Assembly: GCF_964340395.1 (NCBI RefSeq)
Contig: NC_135567.1
Location: 5,563,399-5,627,398 of the forward strand
Source: Glandiceps talaboti
Lineage: Eukaryota; Hemichordata; Enteropneusta; Spengelidae
Length of the DNA: 64,000 bases
Direction: 5' to 3'
Shown here piece after piece: positions 19,203 through 32,908 of this stretch (its first letter is position 1; each line of letters begins with the position of its first letter). Under the pieces are notes generated by a model. That model did no database searches, was not told the origin of the DNA, and saw only the letters and a list, made by a program, of their open reading frames with translations. Both the position numbers and the translations under genes were made by a program.

Positions 19203-21863
19203 TAAACTACTACTGTGGTAGAAAACCCCAGTGTAGGTCGCCCTGGCAACCACTGCCTGTTGTACAAGAACTTAGTGCCTTTGATGCTTACGAAACTGTC
19301 GCATATAAAGAGGATACTGGGTAATCTATGCAAATACGCGAAATTCGATCTGTTGTACGGAGCACTAGCTTCTGGCTCTTGTTTTCAGCATTTTTTCTGT
19401 ACTCCGAGAAACACACAGGTCATAAATCATGCACGAATTGTTTGTGAATGTCGTAGGATGGTAACTTGATACACATATTAGTTGAAAATCAATCAGTTTG
19501 TTTCATAGAACGTAAACAAAACTTTCAAAATGGGACAAATGCGCCTGCAAACGGCCGTCAATAAAGCGTTAGATTTTGTGTCCCTCAGAATTATTCAAAT
19601 ATGCGACATTTCCATGTGGTGTTTCCTCCCATGATAAGAGCTGCCTTCTCCCACTTATGATATATAGCATACCAATAGCAAACACTCATGGCGAGAAATG
19701 CATGTTGTTCTAAAATTAATGTATTATTATTTTTATTACAGTCTACTACATACGTAACGGCACGTGATCTTGTCAACGAGTGGTTGTGTGATGAGCCGAT
19801 CGTTCAATCGTATTGGCAACTTTTACAGGCATCGCAGGAATTTTCAGGACGGCAACTTACTGACGTTACCAGCATGCAAAGACGCTCACGGCTACAGGTG
19901 TATTTGAGATATCCAAGGGCCAAGAGATGTTGTTTATTGGTAAACACGTGAACATAAAACCGTAATTCCTGTTAAGCATGTGTGTAGCTGTGTAAAACTC
20001 GAGTTGTCCTGTACTGTTTAGTCTCTTGGACAATTCCTATATCACCATGGATACTATTAAGGTGGCACATATGCAATATTGTTTACTCGTCTAGATGAAC
20101 AAATAAGGTCTACATGCCTAGCTTATCAGAGTAGTTTAATCAATGATTCATTTTGAAACATTACAGTTTCAATAATTTACCTATGTAAATATTAGTTATA
20201 GTTGAATAAAGTTCAGTAGTAGCTGGCTTGCTTGGTAACAGACTTCTGGTGCGTCTTTCCCTCTTTTATAAACCAATCCCTCACAAACATGTCATTGTCG
20301 AAGTTGACATGGGTTCAATCAATGTTATGCACTTTTTGTTATTAGTCTGATAAGCCTTAGCGTGTAACCGATATGTGCGAACAACACAGATAGGGAATGT
20401 TTCTATTTTCAATTGGTGTTCAAACACCAGTGAGTCACCACAAGTTCTCCACCTCCAAAAGATACAACCAGTCATGTGCAAAATAGGGTGACAGGCACCA
20501 AGAGTTCCACCATTAATGAGGTAAACGTATAGGGGATTCCCCTTCTCAGACCCCGCGTTATGAATATTAATGAGTTTTCACACAACATCAAAGTGTGAGG
20601 GCAGAAATCCCTTCTGAAGGTGACTATGGCGACTCCTGACTCCTGACTCAACAAACATAATAGTTGAACTACTAATATTAGTATACATACTAAACTATCA
20701 TGAAGAAAAGATAATGTAGTAAATCACTCCGAGATATGGAGATTGAAAAGTACCAAACATTCTTACATATCACAATTTATTGCACATCTGAATTTTCTGC
20801 ACATAATAGTTACACTGCACTAAATTTAGGACTGCAGAAATCAATTCAACGGCCTTCGGAATAAAGACTGACATACACCATGGCACTACATACTACTACA
20901 TACTGGCTTTGTATTCATAGCAATACATATAACTACACACTGGCTTTGTATTCATAACACTACATACTACTACATATTGGCTTTGTATTCATAGCAATAC
21001 ATATAACTACATACTGGCTTTGTAGTGATTCATATCACTGCATACTGCTACATACTGGCTTGGCCTTCATAGCACTACATACTATTACATACTGGCTTTG
21101 TATGTATAGCAATACATATAACTACACACTGGCTTTGTATTCATAGTACTACATACTACTACATACTGGCTTTGTATTCATAGCACTACATACTACATAC
21201 TGGCTTTGTATTCATAGCACTACACACTACTACATACTGGCTTTGTATTCATAGCACTACACACTACTACATACCGGATTTCTATTCATAGCACTACATA
21301 TACTACTACATACTGGCTTTGAATTCATAGCACTACATACTACTACATACTGGCTTTGTATTCATAGCACTGCATACTACTACATACCGGCTTTGTATTC
21401 ATAGCACTACACACTACTACATACTGGCTTTATATTCATAGCACTACACACTACTACATATACTAGCTTTGTATTCATAGCACTATAGTGTACATACTAC
21501 TACATATACTGGCTTTGTATTTATAGCAGTACATACTACTTCATACTGGCTTTGTATTCATAGCACTACATACTACTACATATACTGGCTTTGTATTCAT
21601 AGCACTACATACTACTACACACTGGCTTTGTATTCATAGCACTACATGCTACTACATACTGGCCTTGTATTCATAGCACTACATACTACTACATACTGGC
21701 TTTATTTCAATAGCACTTCATACTACTAAATACTTATTTGAAGTTTATTTTGCTGTCTGAAACAATTTTCAATATCGGTCAATTTATTACGGGGGGGGGG
21801 AGCTCTGAGGAATTAAGTGTTTTATCCTACATTGAACTATTGATCTGGCCCCATATTGGAAGG
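19203..21863 (+). repeat. Tandem unit U1 (2.66 kb)
   Basis: Starts TAAACTACTACTGTGGTAG. It comprises about 1.68 kb of unique-looking sequence, a 37-bp array at 20881-21730, and a 130-bp closing segment with a G10 run. Against U2-U4 it lacks about 380 bp at 19731 (present at 22364-22744) and has its own ATTATTTTTATTACAG there. The 66- and 60-codon minus-strand frames at 20281 and 20472 are identical in U1-U3, but this reflects recent duplication, not selection. Confidence 0.9.
20881..21730 (+). repeat. 37-bp minisatellite, array in U1
   Basis: Same 37-bp unit with many variants (GCAATACATATAACTAC, TACATATACTAC). The order of variants is repeated in the arrays of U2 and U3, so the whole array was copied with its unit. 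Confidence 0.95.
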
Positions 21864-24800
21864 TAAACTACTACTGTGGTAGAAAACCCCAGTGTAGGTC
21901 GCCCTGGCAACCACTGCCTGTTGTACAAGAACTGAGTGCCTATAATGCTTACGAAACTGTCGTACATAAAAAGGATTCTGGGTAATTCATGCAAATACGG
22001 GAAATTCGATCTGTTGTACGGAGCACTAGCTTCGGGCTCTTGTTTTCAGCATTTTTTCTGTACTCCGAGAAACACACAGGTCATAAATCATGCACGAATT
22101 GTTTGTGAATGTCGTAGGATGGTAACTTGATACACATATTAGTTGAAAATCAATCAGTTTGTTTCATAGAACGTAAAAAATCTTTCAAAATGGGACAATG
22201 CTCCTGCAAACTGCCGTCAAGAAAGCGTTAGATTGTGTGTCCCTCAGAATTATTCAAATATGCGACATTTCCATGTGGTGTTTACACCCATGATAAGAGC
22301 TGCCTTATACCAATAGCAAACACTCATGGCGAGAGATGCATGTTGTTCTAAAATAAATGTATTGCCAAGTAACCCACCTGGCCAGGGAGTAATGTACAAT
22401 AAATGACAAAAACAACCACTTGAATGCTACAAAAACATGGTTTAATTATTCACCAACACCAAAACACAAGTTCCTGAATTCAAGAGACTTTTTTTCTCCG
22501 TTTGTTGGGTCATCAGAACTATGTAGTTGAAGGACACACACGTCAACTGCGACTCCGATGATAAGCCTACATCCCATGCAAGGCATTACACTTACTGTAG
22601 ATTTTACCTCATTTACTTGTACCTGCAACTCTCGATTTTTAAACATCCTATAGAGCTTGGAGGATCACCTGATGCCAAATTGTAGACGTGTTCACTGTTT
22701 ACACACGATAAGATTCATCGTACACAAATATATACAACACTACAGTCTACTACATACATAACGGCACGTGATCTTGTCAACGAGTGGTTGTGTGATGAGC
22801 CGATCGTTCAATCGTATTGGCAACTTTTACAGGCATCGCAGGAATTTTCAGGACGGCAACTTACTGACGTTACCAGCATGCAAAGACGCTCACGGCTACA
22901 GGTGTATTTGAGATATCCAAGGGCCAAGAGATGTTGTTTATTGGTAAACACGTGAACATAAAACCGTAATTCCTGTTAAGCATGTGTGTAGCTGTGTAAA
23001 ACTCGAGTTGTCCTGTACTGTTTAGTCTCTTGGACAATTCCTATATCACCATGGATACTATTAAGGTGGCACATATGCAATATTGTTTACTCGTCTAGAT
23101 GAACAAATAAGGTCTACATGCCTAGCTTATCAGAGTAGTTTAATCAATGATTCATTTTGAAACATTACAGTTTCAATAATTTACCTATGTAAATATTAGT
23201 TATAGTTGAATAAAGTTCAGTAGTAGCTGGCTTGCTTGGTAACAGACTTCTGGTGCGTCTTTCCCTCTTTTATAAACCAATCCCTCACAAACATGTCATT
23301 GTCGAAGTTGACATGGGTTCAATCAATGTTATGCACTTTTTGTTATTAGTCTGATAAGCCTTAGCGTGTAACCGATATGTGCGAACAACACAGATAGGGA
23401 ATGTTTCTATTTTCAATTGGTGTTCAAACACCAGTGAGTCACCACAAGTTCTCCACCTCCAAAAGATACAACCAGTCATGTGCAAAATAGGGTGACAGGC
23501 ACCAAGAGTTCCACCATTAATGAGGTAAACGTATAGGGGATTCCCCTTCTCAGACCCCGCGTTATGAATATTAATGAGTTTTCACACAACATCAAAGTGT
23601 GAGGGCAGAAATCCCTTCTGAAGGTGACTATGGCGACTCCTGACTCCTGACTCAACAAACATAATAGTTGAACTACTAATATTAGTATACATACTAAACT
23701 ATCATGAAGAAAAGATAATGTAGTAAATCACTCCGAGATATGGAGATTGAAAAGTACCAAACATTCTTACATATCACAATTTATTGCACATCTGAATTTT
23801 CTGCACATAATAGTTACACTGCACTAAATTTAGGACTGCAGCAATCAATTCAACGGCCTTCGGAATAAAGACTGACATACACCATGGCACTACATACTAC
23901 TACATACTGGCTTTGTATTCATAGCAATACATATAACTACACACTGGCTTTGTATTCATAACACTACATACTACTACATATTGGCTTTGTATTCATAGCA
24001 ATACATATAACTACATACTGGCTTTGTAGTGATTCATATCACTGCATACTGCTACATACTGGCTTGGCCTTCATAGCACTACATACTATTACATACTGGC
24101 TTTGTATGTATAGCAATACATATAACTACACACTGGCTTTGTATTCATAGTACTACATACTACTACATACTGGCTTTGTATTCATAGCACTACATACTAC
24201 ATACTGGCTTTGTATTCATAGCACTACACACTACTACATACTGGCTTTGTATTCATAGCACTACACACTACTACATACCGGATTTCTATTCATAGCACTA
24301 CATATACTACTACATACTGGCTGTGTATTCATAGTACTACACACTACTACATACTGGCTTTGAATTCATAGCACTACATACTACTACATACTGGCTTTGA
24401 ATTCATAGCACTACATACTACTACATACTGGCTTTCAATTCATAGCACTACATACTACTACATACCGGCTTTGTATTCATAGCACTACATACTACTACAT
24501 ACTGGCTTTGTATTCATATCACTACATACTACTACATACTGGCTTTGTATTCATATCACTACATACTACTACATACTGGCTTTGTATTCATAGCACTGCA
24601 TACTACTACATACCGGCTTTGTATTCATAGCACTACACACTACTACATACTGGCTTTATATTCATAGCACTACACACTACTACATATACTAGCTTTGTAT
24701 TCATAGCACTATAGTGTATACATACTACTACATATACTGGCTTTGTATTTATAGCAGTACATACTACTTCATACTGGCTTTGTATTCATAGCACTACATA

Positions 24801-25089
24801 CTACTACATATACTGGCTTTGTATTCATAGCACTACATACTACTACACACTGGCTTTGTATTCATAGCACTACATACTACTACATACTGGCCTTGTATTC
24901 ATAGCACTACATACTACTACATACTGGCTTTATTTCAATAGCACTTCATACTACTAAATACTTATTTGAAGTTTATTTTGCTGTCTGAAACAATTTTCAA
25001 TATCGGTCAATTTATTACGGGGGGGGAGCTCTGAGGAATTAAGTGTTTTATCCTACATTGAACTATTGATCTGGCCCCATATTGGAAGG
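21864..25089 (+). repeat. Tandem unit U2 (3.23 kb)
   Basis: Almost identical to U3. It contains the extra 380-bp segment (22364-22744, CCACCTGGCCAGGGAGTAAT...) and a 37-bp array at 23885-24957 that is about 220 bp longer than that of U1. No gene is recognised in it; the open frames are shared by copying. Confidence 0.9.
23885..24957 (+). repeat. 37-bp minisatellite, array in U2
   Basis: It begins and ends with the same variant units as the U1 array; additional TTGAATTC and TTCAATTC units are inserted in the middle, an internal expansion. Confidence 0.95.
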
Positions 25090-28000
25090 TAAACTACTAC
25101 TGTGGTAGAAAACCCCAGTGTAGGTCGCCCTGGCAACCACTGCCTGTTGTACAAGAACTGAGTGCCTATAATGCTTACGAAACTGTCGTACATAAAAAGG
25201 ATTCTGGGTAATTCATGCAAATACGGGAAATTCGATCTGTTGTACGGAGCACTAGCTTCGGGCTCTTGTTTTCAGCATTTTTTCTGTACTCCGAGAAACA
25301 CACAGGTCATAAATCATGCACGAATTGTTTGTGAATGTCGTAGGATGGTAACTTGATACACATATTAGTTGAAAATCAATCAGTTTGTTTCATAGAACGT
25401 AAACAAAACTTTCAAAATGGGACAAATGCGCCTGCAAACTGCCGTCAAGAAAGCGTTAGATTGTGTGTCCCTCAGAATTATTCAAATATGCGACATTTCC
25501 ATGTGGTGTTTACACCCATGATAAGAGCTGCCTTATACCAATAGCAAACACTCATGGCGAGAGATGCATGTTGTTCTAAAATAAATGTATTGCCAAGTAA
25601 CCCACCTGGCCAGGGAGTAATGTACAATAAATGACAAAAACAACCACTTGAATGCTACAAAAACATGGTTTAATTATTCACCAACACCAAAACACAAGTT
25701 CCTGAATTCAAGAGACTTTTTTTCTCCGTTTGTTGGGTCATCAGAACTATGTAGTTGAAGGACACACACGTCAACTGCGACTCCGATGATAAGCCTACAT
25801 CCCATGCAAGGCATTACACTTACTGTAGATTTTACCTCATTTACTTGTACCTGCAACTCTCGATTTTTAAACATCCTATAGAGCTTGGAGGATCACCTGA
25901 TGCCAAATTGTAGACGTGTTCACTGTTTACACACGATAAGATTCATCGTACACAAATATATACAACACTACAGTCTACTACATACATAACGGTACGTGAT
26001 CTTGTCAACGAGTGGTTGTGTGATGAGCCGATCGTTCAATCGTATTGGCAACTTTTACAGGCATCGCAGGAATTTTCAGGACGGCAACTTACTGACGTTA
26101 CCAGCATGCAAAGACGCTCACGGCTACAGGTGTATTTGAGATATCCAAGGGCCAAGAGATGTTGTTTATTGGTAAACACGTGAACATAAAACCGTAATTC
26201 CTGTTAAGCATGTGTGTAGCTGTGTAAAACTCGAGTTGTCCTGTACTGTTTAGTCTCTTGGACAATTCCTATATCACCATGGATACTATTAAGGTGGCAC
26301 ATATGCAATATTGTTTACTCGTCTAGATGAACAAATAAGGTCTACATGCCTAGCTTATCAGAGTAGTTTAATCAATGATTCATTTTGAAACATTACAGTT
26401 TCAATAATTTACCTATGTAAATATTAGTTATAGTTGAATAAAGTTCAGTAGTAGCTGGCTAGCTTGGTAACAGACTTCTGGTGCGTCTTTCCCTCTTTTA
26501 TAAACCAATCCCTCACAAACATGTCATTGTCGAAGTTGACATGGGTTCAATCAATGTTATGCACTTTTTGTTATTAGTCTGATAAGCCTTAGCGTGTAAC
26601 CGATATGTGCGAACAACACAGATAGGGAATGTTTCTATTTTCAATTGGTGTTCAAACACCAGTGAGTCACCACAAGTTCTCCACCTCCAAAAGATACAAC
26701 CAGTCATGTGCAAAATAGGGTGACAGGCACCAAGAGTTCCACCATTAATGAGGTAAACGTATAGGGGATTCCCCTTCTCAGACCCCGCGTTATGAATATT
26801 AATGAGTTTTCACACAACATCAAAGTGTGAGGGCAGAAATCCCTTCTGAAGGTGACTATGGCGACTCCTGACTCCTGACTCAACAAACATAATAGTTGAA
26901 CTACTAATATTAGTATACATACTAAACTATCATGAAGAAAAGATAATGTAGTAAATCACTCCGAGATATGGAGATTGAAAAGTACCAAACATTCTTACAT
27001 ATCACAATTTATTGCACATCTGAATTTTCTGCACATAATAGTTACACTGCACTAAATTTAGGACTGCAGCAATCAATTCAACGGCCTTCGGAATAAAGAC
27101 TGACATACACCATGGCACTACATACTACTACATACTGGCTTTGTATTCATAGCAATACATATAACTACACACTGGCTTTGTATTCATAACACTACATACT
27201 ACTACATATTGGCTTTGTATTCATAGCAATACATATAACTACATACTGGCTTTGTAGTGATTCATATCACTGCATACTGCTACATACTGGCTTGGCCTTC
27301 ATAGCACTACATACTATTACATACTGGCTTTGTATGTATAGCAATACATATAACTACACACTGGCTTTGTATTCATAGTACTACATACTACTACATACTG
27401 GCTTTGTATTCATAGCACTACATACTACATACTGGCTTTGTATTCATAGCACTACACACTACTACATACTGGCTTTGTATTCATAGCACTACACACTACT
27501 ACATACCGGATTTCTATTCATAGCACTACATATACTACTACATACTGGCTGTGTATTCATAGTACTACACACTACTACATACTGGCTTTGAATTCATAGC
27601 ACTACATACTACTACATACTGGCTTTGTATTCATAGCACTACATACTACTACATACCGGATTTCTATTCATAGCACTACATATACTACTACATACTGGCT
27701 TTGTATTCATAGTACTACACACTACTACATACTGGCTTTGAATTCATATCACTACATACTACTACATACTGGCTTTGTATTCATAGCACTACATACTACT
27801 ACATACTGGCTTTGTATTCATAGCACTACATACTACTACATACTGGCTTTGTATTCATATCACTACATACTACTACATACTGGCTTTGTATTCATAGCAC
27901 TACATACTACTACATACTGGCTTTGTATTCATAGCACTACATACTACTACATACTGGCTTTGTATTCATATCACTACATACTACTACATACTGGCTTTGT

Positions 28001-28505
28001 ATTCATATCACTACATACTACTACATACTGGCTTTGTATTCATATCACTACATACTACTACATACTGGCTTTGTATTCATAGCACTGCATACTACTACAT
28101 ACCGGCTTTGTATTCATAGCACTACACACTACTACATACTGGCTTTATATTCATAGCACTACACACTACTACATATACTAGCTTTGTATTCATAGCACTA
28201 TAGTGTATACATACTACTACATATACTGGCTTTGTATTTATAGCAGTACATACTACTTCATACTGGCTTTGTATTCATAGCACTACATACTACTACATAT
28301 ACTGGCTTTGTATTCATAGCACTACATACTACTACATACTGGCTTTATTTCAATAGCACTTCATACTACTAAATACTTATTTGAAGTTTATTTTGCTGTC
28401 TGAAACAATTTTCAATATAGGTCAATTTATAACGGGGGGGGGGAGCTCTGAGGAATTAAGTGTTTTATCCTACATTGAACTATTGATCTGGCCCCATATT
28501 GGAAG
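25090..28505 (+). repeat. Tandem unit U3 (3.42 kb)
   Basis: The non-array part follows U2 with only scattered differences (for example GGTACGTGATC at 25991 against GGCACGTGATC). The size difference from U2 comes from the array at 27113-28371. No gene is recognised. Confidence 0.9.
27113..28371 (+). repeat. 37-bp minisatellite, array in U3
   Basis: The longest of the three unit-borne arrays. A homogeneous block of TATCACTACATACTACTACA type units near 27740-28080 keeps a 114-codon frame open; this is a repeat artefact. Confidence 0.95.
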
Positions 28506-29490
28506 GTAAACTACTACTGTGGTAGAAAACCCCAGTGTAGGTCGCCCTGGCAACCACTGCCTGTTGTACAAGAACTGAGTGCCTATAATGCTTACGAAAC
28601 TGTCGTACATAAAAAGGATTCTGGGTAATTCATGCAAATACGGGAAATTCGATCTGTTGTACGGAGCACTAGCTTCGGGCTCTTGTTTTCAGCATTTTTT
28701 CTGTACTCCGAGAAACACACAGGTCATAAATCATGCACGAATTGTTTGTGAATGTCGTAGGATGGTAACTTGATACACATATTAGTTGAAAATCAATCAG
28801 TTTGTTTCATAGAACGTAAAAAATCTTTCAAAATGGGACAATGCTCCTGCAAACTGCCGTCAAGAAAGCGTTAGATTGTGTGTCCCTCAGAATTATTCAA
28901 ATATGCGACATTTCCATGTGGTGTTTACACCCATGATAAGAGCTGCCTTATACCAATAGCAAACACTCATGGCGAGAGATGCATGTTGTTCTAAATTAAA
29001 TGTATTGCCAAGTAACCCACCTGGCCAGGGAGTAATGTACAATAAATGACAAAAACAACCACTTGAATGCTACAAAAACATGGTTTAATTATTCACCAAC
29101 ACCAAAACACAAGTTCCTGAATTCAAGAGACTTTTTTTCCGTTTGTTTAGTCATCAGAACTGCGACTTGGATGATAAGCCCACATCCCAAGCAAGGCGTT
29201 ACACTTACTGTAGATGTTACCTCATTTATTTGTACCTGCAACTCTCGGTTTTTAAACATCCTACACAGCTTTGAGGATCCCCTGATTCCAAATTGTAGAC
29301 GTGTTCACTGTTTACACACGATGAGATTCATCGTACAAAAATATATACAACACTACAGTCTACTACATAGGTAACGGCACGTGATCTTGTCAACGAGTGG
29401 TTATGTGATGAGCCGATCGTTCAATCGTATTGGCAACTTGTACAGGCATCGCAGGAATTTTCAGGACGGCAACTTACTGATGTTACAAGC
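28506..29490 (+). repeat. Tandem unit U4, left part
   Basis: Continues the tandem series but is more diverged than U1-U3. It lacks about 26 bp of the 380-bp segment near 29155 and has point changes. It breaks off after GATGTTACAAGC, at the position equivalent to ACGTTACCAGC in the other units. The rest of the unit resumes at 35177. Confidence 0.85.
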
Positions 29491-29605
29491 TAGTAATTAG
29501 TGCGCAATATTTAAAGTTCAATTGACAATTACCGAGACACATTTCTATTTTGTAACGGATGTGGCTGCATGTTAACTCGGCAGAAACCCATTTCTGTATT
29601 TCTTA

Positions 29606-30060
29606 TAGAATATAATAGAATAGGATAGAATAGGATAGAATAGAATAGAATAGAATAGAATAGAATAGAATAGAATAGAACTTTATTGTCAATTTACGGA
29701 AGTTTTCCTTTCACTTCACCAAAATATAAAATGCATATTAAATGACATATATACAGTATAAATAATTACAGTAACGTAAACACAGTAGTAGCGATAGAAA
29801 TCAGTTACAATCTTCTAGAAAAATATCCTAGATCTTTAAGAAATTGTCAGAAGCTTAAATCACAGGTCTGAGTTCAGTGTGGTTATTGCACGTGGTTAAA
29901 ATGATTTTTAAAAAATCTTACGAGTTAAAGGTACTCTATATCGTCTTCCAGAAGGTATTAAATCAAACTGCGAGTACAAAGGATGTCAGGTATCACTAAC
30001 AATTACTTGGGCTTTCCTGCGGACGGAGAGTTTGTAGAGGTCATAGAGCTGACTATTTCT
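29606..30060 (-). pseudogene. LINE 3' end with (TTCTA)n tail
   Basis: Read on the minus strand, a region with LPSGRRYRVPLTRKIF followed by KSF-stop-PRAITTLN resembles the C-terminus of LINE polyproteins. It has several stops, then AT-rich 3' sequence, AATAAAG and a pentanucleotide tail (TTCTA)n at 29681-29606. This order (coding relic, AATAAAG, simple-repeat tail) fixes the orientation. Upstream coding parts are absent. Confidence 0.6.
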
Positions 30061-30091
30061 TACCAATTATTTTCCTAGCCATATTTATTTA

Positions 30092-30233
30092 AGCAATAAC
30101 CCCTGCCGAAGGCGGGTATACACGAGATTTTGGTACAATTCGCGACATATAGCACGAGCCGAATGGCGAGTGCTATATGGAGCGAATTGTACCAAATTCG
30201 AGTGTATACCCGCCTTCGGCGGGAGTTATTGCT
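30092..30233. mobile_element. Foldback miniature element (142 bp)
   Basis: Two arms of about 65 bp are near-perfect reverse complements: AGCAATAACCCCTGCCGAAG...GGTACAATTCGC...ATAGCACGAGCC and GGCGAGTGCTATAT...GTTATTGCT. The centre is GAATGG. The arm includes a small secondary hairpin GCCGAAGGC. No clear target duplication is seen. Confidence 0.7.
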
Positions 30234-31040
30234 ATTATATTATATCAAAATGTGTGTATATTTCTTCTAAATGTGATTCTGTGGTTATTTATATGCCCGA
30301 AAAGGCGAATTCGCACGTACAGAAAAAGATCGTCGGTAATAGATCGTCGGGAACGAGCATATTTTAATGAGTGGATACGTTCATGTAGCCCCCACACACA
30401 CTGCATGAACACAACCATACACTGCATTGCAATGCATTGCATTGCATTGATAAATTACTTTATTTACATCATATAATGCATAACGAAAACGCGTTGAAAA
30501 CTAGCAACAAAGAAAACGGGGCAAGAGGTCAAAGAAAGTAACAATTTTGTTTGGATATTTTCATAAGAACAATACTATCTTGTACACTGCTAAAAATAGA
30601 TGTCTCGGCGTTGAATCGAGAAAGCGCGAGACAGTAAATTAGAGACGCGACGTTACACAGTCTACTTTAATTTAATGGGTAACAAATTGAACATTGACCG
30701 AACCTGAAAATGTACAGTTTCGAAATAATCCTGACGCACCTTGACTGATGCAGTGATGGTTAAAAGTTGAATCGGTGTTGCTTGATTCAACGCGTAACGA
30801 GAGTAGGACGCTGAGACGGCTCGTTGCATTGGGAGAACTTGTACCTTATCAGTGATGTTGAAGCCACTGATCGATCGTTGCTTTCGATCGCAAGGTCATC
30901 AGTGGAATTATTTGGACTACTGTAACCCAAACTATTGTACAGGATACCTGACACACCTTTACTCTGGGGAAGTGTTAACTTATTGGTATAAGAACGAACA
31001 CATTCAGCTTGTATGTACTATTCATATGCTAGTTTAGGGG

Positions 31041-31074
31041 CCCATTTTACCACTGCCAGCCGTGGTAAAATGGG
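31041..31074. repeat. 13-bp palindrome with 8-base loop
   Basis: CCCATTTTACCAC and GTGGTAAAATGGG are exact reverse complements around TGCCAGCC. A third copy of the half site (ATTTTACCAC) follows at once. Confidence 0.8.
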
Positions 31075-31344
31075 ATTTTACCACAGTTATTATCCAATCA
31101 GAATGGCGCATAGTAGCATGATATAATATAATTTTATTTTTACCAGTCAAGTTGCCATACCATACTGAAATGTTAGAACTTAGCATACTTTCTATAAAAT
31201 TCTTGTATACATTTTCAAGACCATTTTCACTAACGTCAAAACTCCGTAGCCTCCCCAGTAAAAACATACGCTGCATGACCTTCTTAACAATACAGTTAGT
31301 GTTTTCAGTGAAATTTAGTTTATAAAATATAAGTTTGCAATGTA

Positions 31345-32515
31345 TTGAAAACAGAACTGAAATCAGTGAACAAGATAAGCAATTCTACAGACTACTTTAA
31401 ATTTAGGTTATTCGCAGATGACACAAATTTATTCAGATCAACTCACATGAATGCTATAAATCTTGACATTAAGGTAGTTACTTGGTGTTTGGCTAACAAA
31501 CTTACAGTAAATGAAGAGAAAACTAATTTCATGCTAATAAGTACGCCTCAACGTCAAATAACTTTGCAAGGTAGTATCTCTGTCAATAACACACAAATAG
31601 AGAGAGTTTCCACAACCAGTTATCTTGGTGTAAGTATTGATTTCTTCACTTTCTTGGAATTGTCATATTAACAACGTACTAAAAGTTGTAATCCCAAAGA
31701 TCGGAATCATTTCAAGAATTAGATATTTTGTTCCCAAGTCAATACTAATTACCATTTACAACACATTCATTTTACCACACTTAACATATTGCATAGAAAT
31801 CTGGGGCAACACTTACTTAACTATTCTGGATCCACTTTTCCGTCTTCAAAAGAAACTCGTTCGTCTTATAACTTTCTCTGACTTCCATGCTCACTCCGCA
31901 CCACTATTCCGAAAACTTGACATTCTTAACATCTTTCAACTATGTGAATTCTACTCCTGTATATTTGCCTTTGACCTGATGAATAACCACTACCCCCACG
32001 ATATAGAGACATACTTCCAGTATCCCGTAACAACATATTCAACACGTCAAGCATATCAGGGTAATTTCCGTATACCACTAACCCGTTTAAGAATTACTCA
32101 ACACAACTTCCAATACGCCATAACTAAGCACTGGAACTCATTACCGCCATCCCTCAAATGTATAAATTCAAGAAAATCATTCAAATAGGAACTAAGAAAT
32201 CACATCGTATCTAAGACATAAGGGCTTGTTTGTTTTGTTTTTGTTTCGTTTTTTTTGAGGGTTTGTATGTAACTTAGTGTATATAGAAAACAGAAAACTT
32301 GTTTTCAGATATGTTTTTTGTTTTATTTTATTTTCTGTTTTGTAGTTTATTTGTTGTGTGTCTGGGCCATTGGATTAAGACTAGTTCCACTGAACTATTT
32401 CCATGGCCCTCACCAGGGAGGACGACCATGCAATATTAAATTATGTTTTTGTCATGTACACTTTCCCAGTCTAAGTTCTGTCATCCTTTTTGGTGAAAAT
32501 AAAATGAATTAAAAG
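31345..32515 (+). pseudogene. 5'-truncated LINE, RT motif C to 3' end, frameshifted
   Basis: The first frame (to 31671) gives FRLFADDTNLFRS (motif C, catalytic ADD retained), ANKLTVNEEKTNFML and TSYLGVSID. It is shifted near 31640 into a second frame (31637-32188) with SWNCHINNVLKVVIPKIGII, FILPHLTYCIEIWGNT and the C-terminal NFQYAITKHWNSLPPSLK. This is the CR1/Jockey-type thumb and C-terminal domain. The following 3' region ends in AATAAAATGAATTAAAAG. Catalytic motifs A and B are lost by truncation. Confidence 0.75.
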
Positions 32516-32908
32516 ATACGAACATGTGTTTTAGGAAGTTGTAAATGGTTAACTACCGTATTAAGTAGTGTGAGAGTAGCATCTTCCGTTCCCCTTCCAG
32601 ATTTATATGCAAATTGCAAGGGATCCAGGTATTCGATCGGCCACTGAAGATATCAATTGTTTACTAACAACCCTATCCATATAATAGGGAGCTCGTCTTC
32701 CAACAGTGAATAAGTTGCAATAATATACAAATGATATAGAATATACAATAAAATGAGATGAAATGAAGAAATAGTTAGTCTGAGTTCTTTTTGAGAGATC
32801 GAGAATATGCGACTTGACTAGCCAGATGAATGAAACGTGTGTACAAATAATGACGCATGTGCGCATGTGCGTAATGGGTTAGTTATAGAATGCCGACATC
32901 ATTCTTAA

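Noticed and set aside
20281-20654. 66- and 60-codon minus-strand frames repeated identically in three units
   Set aside because: Identity reflects recent duplication of whole units; non-coding parts are just as similar, so there is no sign of selection.
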